Source: Kaistia dalseonensis
Lineage (GTDB): Bacteria; Pseudomonadota; Alphaproteobacteria; Rhizobiales; Kaistiaceae
Length of the DNA stretch: 64,000 nt
Direction of reading: 5' to 3'
Assembly (NCBI RefSeq): GCF_030814715.1
Contig: NZ_JAUSVO010000003.1
Location: 620,001 to 684,000, forward strand
Of this stretch, positions 59,167 through 64,000 are shown one piece after another (the stretch's first letter is position 1; each line of letters starts with the position of its first letter). Both the position numbers and the translations under genes were made by a program. Under the pieces are notes generated by a model, which saw nothing but the letters and a program-made list of their open reading frames with translations, made no database searches and was not told the DNA's origin.

Positions 59167-59532
59167 TCAGATCGCCTCCACGCCGGCGGCCGCGGCGACG
59201 GACGAGGCGAGCGCGTTGCGCAGGCGGCCGTCGCGGATCTCCTCGAAGTGCATGCCGACCCTGAAGGCCTGCTGGCTCATCTGCGGCGGCGCCGTCGCCG
59301 GCACGTCGTCGGTCGGCAGGAGCGCCGCGGCCGGCACGCCGAGCACCGTGGCCATCCGGACGAGCCGGCTCGCGCTGATCCTGTTCGTTCCCTTTTCGTA
59401 TTTCTGGATCTGCTGGAACGTGATGCCGAGCTCGTCGCCGAGCTTCTCCTGGCTCATGCCGATGCTCATGCGCTGCAGGCGCACGCGACGGCCGACTTCG
59501 ATGTCGATCGGGTCGATGGTCTTCTGGATCAT
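59167..59532 (-). CDS. Cro/CI-type HTH transcriptional regulator
   Basis: The 121-residue protein has a classic XRE helix-turn-helix: [20 protein letters not shown], then [20 protein letters not shown] and [15 protein letters not shown]. This pattern is frequent in rhizobial genomes (SinR/HipB-like). The C-terminal tail (about 75-121) is Ala-rich without a peptidase. Gene is one base from ParB. It may repress this operon or regulate the element's life cycle. Confidence 0.88.
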   Translation of the reverse strand: MIQKTIDPIDIEVGRRVRLQRMSIGMSQEKLGDELGITFQQIQKYEKGTNRISASRLVRMATVLGVPAAALLPTDDVPATAPPQMSQQAFRVGMHFEEIRDGRLRNALASSVAAAAGVEAI

Positions 59533-59608
59533 GATGATCCCCTTGTTCGGGTGGAGATGCGGTCGGCCGCCGATGGCGTCGGCGAACGGCCGGGGCGAAA
59601 GACCGCGC

Positions 59609-59836
59609 TCAGAGGATGAGGCGCGCGGGAATGGCGACCGCGGCGTCGGTCGGAGGCGTGGTTTCGGTCAGCTCGCGCGCGAAGGTCTCGATGGCTGCTG
59701 GATCGAGCGATTGCGGCGATATCCGCGTGACCAGGCAGAGGACGGGAACCCCTGCATCGGTCTGCCCCTCCCAGATGCGGGCGGGAACGCCGTTCACGTC
59801 GATGAGCCGATCGGTGTTGCGGATGGTGATGTTCAC
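59609..59836 (-). CDS. Small conserved phage-type protein
   Basis: The 75-residue protein reads [20 protein letters not shown], then [20 protein letters not shown], and ends in PARLIL. Similar small proteins occur in Hyphomicrobiales prophages. The compact beta-rich start and the position in a run of like-oriented genes support it. About 75 bases separate it from the repressor gene. Function unknown. Confidence 0.6.
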   Translation of the reverse strand: MNITIRNTDRLIDVNGVPARIWEGQTDAGVPVLCLVTRISPQSLDPAAIETFARELTETTPPTDAAVAIPARLIL

Positions 59837-59842
59837 AGGCTG

Positions 59843-59941
59843 TCACTCCAGTTCCAGAAGCCTTGGGCGCCGCGCGCGGGGGGGAAATGGAAATTCGAAG
59901 GGCCGGATGTCGGCCACCGGCGAGGTGAGCGCCTTCATCAT
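59843..59941 (-). CDS. Possible 32-residue peptide
   Basis: The frame starts MMKALTSPVADIRPFEFPFP and ends RPRLLELE. Its ATG overlaps the stop of the upstream membrane-protein gene by 4 bases, the spacing used throughout this operon, and it ends 6 bases before the next gene. A run of G near 59880 lies inside. No family is known, and it could be chance. Confidence 0.35.
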   Translation of the reverse strand: MMKALTSPVADIRPFEFPFPPRARRPRLLELE

Positions 59942-60153
59942 CGCGGCAGCCAGAGCAGGAGCTCGATGCCGAGCCAGGCGGCGCCCACACCCGACACGGT
60001 CAGCAGCAGCGCGCCGGCAGGGTCGCGATGCAGTTCGCCGGCGAGCAGCGATCGGATCGGCACCGCGATGCAGGCCCCGGCGCAGCCGATCGCGCCGACG
60101 CTGATCGCGAAGGCGGCAAGTTGCAGCGATTGCGAAAATGCGGGCCCCGTCAT
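59938..60153 (-). CDS. Small two-helix membrane protein
   Basis: The 71-residue protein has two hydrophobic helices (LAAFAISVGAIGCAGACIAV and GALLLTVSGVGAAWLGIELL) around a short polar loop. The start overlaps the upstream stop by 4 bases. Small membrane proteins of this kind occur in prophage accessory regions, sometimes as lysis or superinfection factors; nothing specific can be said. Confidence 0.55.
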   Translation of the reverse strand: MTGPAFSQSLQLAAFAISVGAIGCAGACIAVPIRSLLAGELHRDPAGALLLTVSGVGAAWLGIELLLWLPR

Positions 60154-60356
60154 GCTGAGCCTCCCGGCATGCGCTGCTCGACCAGCAGCCAGATTTTGCG
60201 GCAGCGTTCGTCGCCCGAGCGGATGAAATAGCGAAAGGGATCGTTGCGGAACTCGGCCCAGGCCGTGTGGTCATCCGGGCTGATGACGCCGACGCTGACC
60301 AGCTCGTGCATATCGATGCTCAGCAGGATCCGCAGCGCGTTGTGGAATTCGTGCAT
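60150..60356 (-). CDS. Small conserved protein of the element
   Basis: The 68-residue protein reads MHEFHNALRILLSIDMHELV, then PDDHTAWAEFRNDPFRYFIR, ending EQRMPGGSA. I recall close relatives in Hyphomicrobiales prophages. The ATG at 60356 follows the upstream stop by 2 bases. Soluble, helical, function unknown. Confidence 0.6.
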   Translation of the reverse strand: MHEFHNALRILLSIDMHELVSVGVISPDDHTAWAEFRNDPFRYFIRSGDERCRKIWLLVEQRMPGGSA

Positions 60357-60358
60357 CC

Positions 60359-60631
60359 TCACTGCAGGCCTCCCGCGCATTCGATCGCCTCGCGCTTGCA
60401 GCGCTGCCAGAGCCAGATCATCAGCCGCGCCGCGCGCTCGGTCCGCTTGCGCCGAAGGATCCGCTTCGCGGCAGCAAAGACCGCGCGCCGATCACGCCTC
60501 ACCGGCCGCCAATGGGTCGGACAGATCCATTCGTCGAGCGCGAGCGGCTTGCCATCGATGATGACCGGGGCCTCGTCGGCGCGCTTGGAACGCCGGCAGT
60601 GCGGGACGGCGCAGCGCAGGCGGTCAGTCAT
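60359..60631 (-). CDS. Small zinc-finger-like protein
   Basis: The 90-residue protein has a C..C...C..H arrangement: LRCAVPHCRRSK and EWICPTHW, followed by a basic helical region (RRDRRAVFAAAKRILRRKRT). The pattern fits a zinc-stabilised nucleic-acid-binding protein. The ATG at 60631 overlaps the end of the DUF5131 gene by 8 bases; a longer frame to 60670 lies inside that gene. Confidence 0.6.
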   Translation of the reverse strand: MTDRLRCAVPHCRRSKRADEAPVIIDGKPLALDEWICPTHWRPVRRDRRAVFAAAKRILRRKRTERAARLMIWLWQRCKREAIECAGGLQ

Positions 60632-61598
60632 GCTGCACCTGCCCGGGAACCGCGTCGTGGATGCGCCCATCCAGCTGCCGTCCGGCGCGGGCTTTGCCGA
60701 CCCGATGCATGATCGTCACGGGGAATCGGCCTTCGTCCTGCGCGCTTCGCATCTGACCGCCATTGGTCAGCCGATTGCCGTACCGATCGAGGCAGATGCC
60801 GCCTTGCACCCACGTGTCGCCCTTCGCGACCCACTGGCCGAAGTCGCGGAACTGGCGGAACACCATGTTTCCGGAGCTCATATGGATCGCCGCGCTGGCC
60901 CACTCGCCCCATTGCTTGAAGAAGAACGGCACGCCAGCGGCCGCGCATTGATCGCGGAGACTACGGACCCAGTCGGGATGCATCGGCCTTGCTTCTCGTC
61001 CGCTCTCGCCGCCGACGATCACCCAGTCGATGAATGGCAGGTAGCGCGCGATATCCATCGCGCCGAGCATCGGCTCGATCGACAAGCCGACCGTGCCGAT
61101 GCTGAAGGCATGGCGAAGCGCAATCAGCTTGGGAATGTCGCGATCGGCTTCGGCCTGATTGACCACCGTGATCATCAGCCAGACATGAGCCGGCCAACGC
61201 CGGCGCCAATCCTGCGGCACCATGCGGTCGACATTGCCAATCCGTTTCGTCAGCATCTGCCAGTCCATGGCCTTGCAGTCGTTGACGACGTCGAACAGGT
61301 TCTCGCGCCAGATCGGGTCGACGGCCTTGTCGAAGACGTCCGCAAGCGAGGCACAGAAGACCTTGCTTCGGCGGCCCGACTGGATCGCCTCGCGGTTCCA
61401 GCGCCGTGGCTGGTTCCAGTTCTCGCGCGAGGTCAACCGGCGCGGCGCGCCCGGGCCCCAGTTCTGCGCTGTCCCGCCTCCGAAGCGCGCATTACGCGTC
61501 TCGGCGTAGCAGTGGTCACAGCCGTGCCCGACCTTCTGGCAACCCTCCCATGGATTGAAGGTGTGGTCCGTCCATAGAATGCCCGTCTGCTCGCCCAT
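60624..61598 (-). CDS. DUF5131 (phage Gp37/Gp68-type) three-Cys protein
   Basis: The 324-residue protein starts ILWTDHTFNPWEGCQKVGHG and continues CDHCYAE, giving Cys20, Cys27 and Cys30 (C-x6-C-x2-C). Later motifs are VFCASLADVFD, WQMLTKRIGN, VIVGGESGREARPM and FFFKQWGEW, all typical of the family. The Cys spacing recalls radical-SAM clusters, and I recall the family as radical-SAM-like and often paired with a three-Cys-motif partner protein (TcmP), which is not seen here. The ATG at 61598 is chosen for the family start. Function unknown. Confidence 0.87.
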   Translation of the reverse strand: MGEQTGILWTDHTFNPWEGCQKVGHGCDHCYAETRNARFGGGTAQNWGPGAPRRLTSRENWNQPRRWNREAIQSGRRSKVFCASLADVFDKAVDPIWRENLFDVVNDCKAMDWQMLTKRIGNVDRMVPQDWRRRWPAHVWLMITVVNQAEADRDIPKLIALRHAFSIGTVGLSIEPMLGAMDIARYLPFIDWVIVGGESGREARPMHPDWVRSLRDQCAAAGVPFFFKQWGEWASAAIHMSSGNMVFRQFRDFGQWVAKGDTWVQGGICLDRYGNRLTNGGQMRSAQDEGRFPVTIMHRVGKARAGRQLDGRIHDAVPGQVQHD

Positions 61599-61852
61599 TA
61601 CGCGCGCCCTCCATTGGCGTGGTCGACGGCGCAGCCCATGCAGATCCGCACGGGCGCTTTCGGTGCGTGCGGGCGGAAGACGATCGCCGTACCGCAATGC
61701 GCGCATTGGCCCCTCAGATCGTCCGAGAAATAGGGTCTGCCTTCGGGCAGCCGGTCGACCGGCACGCACACCAAAAATGCCGCCTTCTCCGCCGTCTCCT
61801 GGTCGACGATCTCGATCGCGACCAGATCGCCTGCCGGGTCTCCCGTCCTCAT
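61598..61852 (-). CDS. Small zinc-ribbon protein
   Basis: The 84-residue protein has two CxxC knuckles: GQCAHCGTAIVFRPHA and RICMGCAVDHA. The N-terminal part (MRTGDPAGDLVAIEIVDQET) is acidic. The ATG at 61852 overlaps the upstream stop by 4 bases, and the stop overlaps the DUF5131 start by one base. A DNA- or protein-binding role is plausible, not shown. Confidence 0.62.
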   Translation of the reverse strand: MRTGDPAGDLVAIEIVDQETAEKAAFLVCVPVDRLPEGRPYFSDDLRGQCAHCGTAIVFRPHAPKAPVRICMGCAVDHANGGRA

Positions 61853-62040
61853 GGCCAGAGCCTCCCGACTGACGTCCAGATCAGCTCGCTGCCCAGGTAG
61901 ATGGCGGCAACCGCGTTGATCAGCAGCAGCCACTGCGCCCAAAGCTGCATGAGGCGGCCGGAGCGGAGGACCGCCGTGCCGACGAACAGGCCGGACGACA
62001 AGTTCAGCCATCCGAGCAGGAAGCGGGCGACATCAAGCAT
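61849..62040 (-). CDS. Small two-helix membrane protein
   Basis: The 63-residue protein has two hydrophobic segments (FLLGWLNLSSGLFVGTAVLR and WAQWLLLINAVAAIYLG). Its ATG at 62040 lies inside the end of the upstream gene by 8 bases. Second small membrane protein of the operon. Function unknown. Confidence 0.55.
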   Translation of the reverse strand: MLDVARFLLGWLNLSSGLFVGTAVLRSGRLMQLWAQWLLLINAVAAIYLGSELIWTSVGRLWP

Positions 62041-62425
62041 GGCGACGACCTCCCTGACACGCCGAGCAGAGGTCCGGCTCGACCCAAGAACAGCCGAGGC
62101 CGCAGGCGTCATGTTCGGAGCAGCCGCAGGAACAGCAGACCGGCCCCAGTAGCGAGGGCAGCCGCATATGCCCGTCCGCCGCCAGTAATGCGTCATCCCC
62201 AATATGCTCACGGAACGCGGCAACGAGCCTCACGTCGAGCGCATCGACCGCCGCATCTGCCGCCCGGTCCTCCGCCGTCTGAATGGGCCCGTGCCCAGCC
62301 GCCTCCATGCAATGGAATGCCGCAACCAGCTCGAGCGCGATCGCGCCGATTTCGGCCTGCGCCGCCGGCGAGAGAGCCGCCCAGGCAACACTGCCGTTGA
62401 AACGCTCGGAAAGCGGCTTGTTCAT
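62033..62425 (-). CDS. Cysteine-rich conserved phage-type protein
   Basis: The 130-residue protein has a helical N-terminal part (LSERFNGSVAWAALSPAAQA) and a C-terminal cluster of cysteines, VCCSCGCSEHDACGLGCSWV then EPDLCSAC, which suggests one or two zinc sites. I recall this C-terminal pattern from prophage proteins. The ATG at 62425 overlaps the upstream stop. Function unknown. Confidence 0.65.
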   Translation of the reverse strand: MNKPLSERFNGSVAWAALSPAAQAEIGAIALELVAAFHCMEAAGHGPIQTAEDRAADAAVDALDVRLVAAFREHIGDDALLAADGHMRLPSLLGPVCCSCGCSEHDACGLGCSWVEPDLCSACQGGRRHA

Positions 62426-62970
62426 CACCGCACCTCGATATTCGAGGCGCCGAAACGAGCCACCCAGTCGCGACGAAAATCGGTATCCGGCGAAAGCGTG
62501 CCGCGGACGATCTCGTTGATCGCCGCCTCGATCGTCTTCATCGCCTCGGCGTCGGACGGGCAAGCCAGCTGCGCGCCGAAATTGCTCGGAAACAACATCG
62601 CCGCACGCTGCTCGCCCGATATCTGGGGCGCGCGCGGCTTGTCCGGATCAAGGGCGAACAGCCAGAATTCATGCGTCGCGTCGGGCCGGTGGAGAATCGG
62701 TTGGAGCACCAGGGGATCCGGCCGCAGATGAACGAGGCCGACCAGATAGCTGTGCCAGACCGGATGTGCCCACGAGGCCTCGACGATCCAGGCCGCCACC
62801 GTGGTGTCGGGCCTGGCCTGGTCCAGGCGCCGTCTGACGCCGGCGAGATCGACCAGCCAGGCGCGGCCGCATGGGCCCTCCAAGGTGGGCGCCAAATTGA
62901 CGGCGTCTGGTATCGCGGCGCCACGCTCGCTTGGTCCGGTTTCCTGAGCCCGAAACTCGACCATGGTCAT
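62425..62970 (-). CDS. Conserved hypothetical protein of the element
   Basis: The 181-residue protein has motifs such as WIVEASWAHPVWHSYLVGLV, DATHEFWLFALDPDKP, and a C-terminal DFRRDWVARFGASNIEVR. It is a soluble mixed alpha/beta protein. I recall similar proteins from prophages but not a named family. It starts MTM at 62970 (or 62964) and overlaps the upstream stop by 4 bases. Confidence 0.62.
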   Translation of the reverse strand: MTMVEFRAQETGPSERGAAIPDAVNLAPTLEGPCGRAWLVDLAGVRRRLDQARPDTTVAAWIVEASWAHPVWHSYLVGLVHLRPDPLVLQPILHRPDATHEFWLFALDPDKPRAPQISGEQRAAMLFPSNFGAQLACPSDAEAMKTIEAAINEIVRGTLSPDTDFRRDWVARFGASNIEVR

Positions 62971-63302
62971 TTCTCCCGATATCCGATGAGCAGAGGTGTC
63001 GGCCGGCCATTCTCGAGCCGGCGCTGGGCGCGCGCCTCGATCCGCGCCAGATGCGCGTCGACCGGGTCCGCGCTCCGGGGGCGAGGGTCCGAGGGCGAAG
63101 GTCGGTCCTTCGCGCGCGGATCAGCGGGTCGTGTCGCGGCATCCTGTTCGCGCTGTGCATCGCCGAGCGATTTGAGCAGATAGGCGAGTTCGTTGGTGTC
63201 GGTGACCTCAAGCTCGATCTTGAGCGAGACGGGCCCGGTGCCCCGGCTCGATTGCGAGAAGGTCTTGAGCCGCGTGCCGAAGCCCCAGTAGAAGCCGGTC
63301 AT
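62967..63302 (-). CDS. First gene of the element operon, unknown function
   Basis: The 111-residue protein starts MTGFYWGFGTRLKTFSQSSR, then a short beta-rich part (VSLKIELEVTDTNELAYLLK), followed by a charged Pro/Asp-rich linker and a helix. It leads the minus-strand run, with the inverted repeat at 63329-63349 in its promoter. Function unknown. Confidence 0.6.
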   Translation of the reverse strand: MTGFYWGFGTRLKTFSQSSRGTGPVSLKIELEVTDTNELAYLLKSLGDAQREQDAATRPADPRAKDRPSPSDPRPRSADPVDAHLARIEARAQRRLENGRPTPLLIGYREK

Positions 63303-63328
63303 GGCTGGGCTCCTCGACGTCGTGCACT

Positions 63329-63349
63329 TTCACGTGCAGGCCCCGTGAA
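63329..63349. promoter_or_regulatory. Inverted repeat in the divergent promoter of the element operon
   Basis: TTCACG (63329-63334) and CGTGAA (63344-63349) are perfect inverted arms with a 9-base spacer, 27 bases upstream of the first operon start. It is a candidate binding site for the Cro/CI-type regulator at 59167. Confidence 0.42.
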
Positions 63350-63457
63350 CCGCTGCCATTCGTTGCGGAATGTGCTAGCTCTGGCTTGTGGCCCGATCAT
63401 CGCGAGACGGTCCGGCCGAGCAAATTGGTCCGTTCCTGCAACAAAGAGGTTGTCGAA

Positions 63458-63541
63458 ATGGGTTCTGCTCTGATTTCGTCCGGCTATCGCCCCATGCCGG
63501 TTCCCGATGAAGCTCCGGTCGAGCCCAAGCCCGTGGAATAG
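63458..63541 (+). CDS. 27-residue peptide gene with its own terminator
   Basis: The frame encodes MGSALISSGYRPMPVPDEAP, then VEPKPVE and a stop. AGAGG lies 8 bases upstream of the ATG, and a strong hairpin terminator follows the stop by 28 bases. The peptide is Pro-rich and acidic at the end. It is alone on the plus strand, opposite to the large operon. No relative is known to me; it could instead be a leader or a small RNA. Confidence 0.45.
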   Translation: MGSALISSGYRPMPVPDEAPVEPKPVE

Positions 63542-63569
63542 TGCTTTCAACGGCTTGCTGAGAATAAGT

Positions 63570-63593
63570 GCCGGCCCGCTCCAACGGGCCGGC
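63570..63593 (+). terminator. Strong hairpin terminator
   Basis: GCCGGCCCG (63570-63578) and CGGGCCGGC (63585-63593) form a perfect 9-base GC stem with loop CTCCAA, followed by TTCC. It ends the transcript with the 27-codon frame. Confidence 0.7.
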
Positions 63594-63649
63594 TTCCACA
63601 ACCCCTCATAGATTCGACGCTGAGGAGCCGCGAAATTGGGAGAACCGCA

Positions 63650-64000
63650 GTGGCTGATGCCCCGCGAACCGATTCCGACACCACGACCGCCGCCCCCGCC
63701 CGCGAGGCCGGATCCCGACACGAGGAACCAGCCGGTCGGGCCAAGGCCACCGCGCCTGCCGGATTGAGCTCGCGGGAAAAGCTGCAGATCAATCTGACCC
63801 GCAACGGCCTGTATCACGAGGATCGCGAACGGTTTTACGACGGCGTCCAACGCTGGACGATGTTCCTGGTCGTCGTCGCCGGCTCGGCGGCTGTCTTCAA
63901 CCTCGCGGCCATGAACGTCGCCGTCGCGTCCATCGTCGCGGCCGCGACCACGGCGCTCGGACTGGTCGACCTGGTCTTCAACGTCTCGGGCAAGGCCCGC
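63650..64000 (+). CDS. Two-helix membrane protein, SLATT-like (C-terminus cut by window edge)
   Basis: The frame starts at GTG 63650 with GGGAG 8 bases upstream and runs to the window end (117 residues seen). The first 40 residues are polar. Then come NGLYHEDRERFYDGVQRWTM, a helix FLVVVAGSAAVFNLAA, and a second helix AVASIVAAATTALGLVDLVF ending NVSGKAR. A charged amphipathic segment followed by two close helices resembles SLATT-type two-helix effectors linked to antiviral or conflict systems, but no nucleotide-sensor partner is visible. The assignment is tentative. It lies beside the element operon, on the other strand. Confidence 0.55.
   Translation, partial: MADAPRTDSDTTTAAPAREAGSRHEEPAGRAKATAPAGLSSREKLQINLTRNGLYHEDRERFYDGVQRWTMFLVVVAGSAAVFNLAAMNVAVASIVAAATTALGLVDLVFNVSGKAR

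Overview
The window reads as chromosome of a high-GC alphaproteobacterium, most likely of the order Hyphomicrobiales (Rhizobiales). This rests on protein resemblance (GadB/Ntn-hydrolase cluster, ytcA-mdtNOP-type efflux operon, trifunctional kinase, GcrA-like domain, rhizobial-type phage accessory genes) and on base composition. Genus is not resolved. No rRNA, no complete tRNA and no CRISPR array were seen.

Region 1 (1-6.7 kb): an MFS exporter cut by the window edge and a divergent MerR regulator share a SoxR-box-like operator. Next come an AraC regulator with a histidine-less kinase-like protein, a small secreted protein, a DUF1275 membrane protein and a formate dehydrogenase whose cofactor pocket looks NADP+-specific. 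Region 2 (7.1-14.8 kb): two efflux systems in tandem, an EmrAB-like pair and a ytcA-mdtN-mdtO-mdtP-like operon, with a single outer-membrane channel. Region 3 (14.8-20.7 kb): an acid/GABA and ion-homeostasis group: glutamate decarboxylase, an N-terminal-nucleophile amidase, a multi-pass membrane protein, a ChaA-type cation/proton antiporter and an outer-membrane protein. Hairpins separate several of these genes. Region 4 (21-27 kb): a GntR/FCD regulator divergent from a 1719-residue serine/threonine kinase-like / ATPase / GAF / histidine-kinase protein.

Region 5 (27-42 kb) is a patchwork of redox-enzyme cassettes (SDRs, aldo-keto reductases, a zinc alcohol dehydrogenase, a flavodoxin, a cupin, SnoaL-like proteins), mostly next to a LysR or AraC regulator. 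It holds two pseudogenes and an IS3 remnant. Region 6 (42-49 kb): two diverged direct repeats, each starting with the tail of a site-specific recombinase gene, flank a secreted arylsulfatase with its AraC regulator and a 21-bp tandem repeat. The right copy ends in a tRNA 3'-end fragment beside a tyrosine-integrase remnant, so this looks like an old integration site.

Region 7 (49-52 kb) has an AraC regulator, a secreted lectin-fold protein and an aldo-keto reductase. Region 8 (52-64 kb) is an integrated-element accessory region. On the plus strand are a DUF6362-like protein and an AT-richer two-gene cassette (DUF488 plus an overlapping partner of unknown function). On the minus strand about 17 compact genes, many overlapping by 4 bases, run from 63.3 to 54.2 kb: small zinc-ribbon and membrane proteins, a three-Cys DUF5131 protein, a Cro/CI-type repressor, ParB, a GcrA-like HTH protein, DUF1643 and a HerA-like ATPase. 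Divergent from them are a 27-codon gene with its own terminator and the start of a two-helix membrane protein. The most promising undescribed material is the DUF488 cassette and the ParB-HerA operon.
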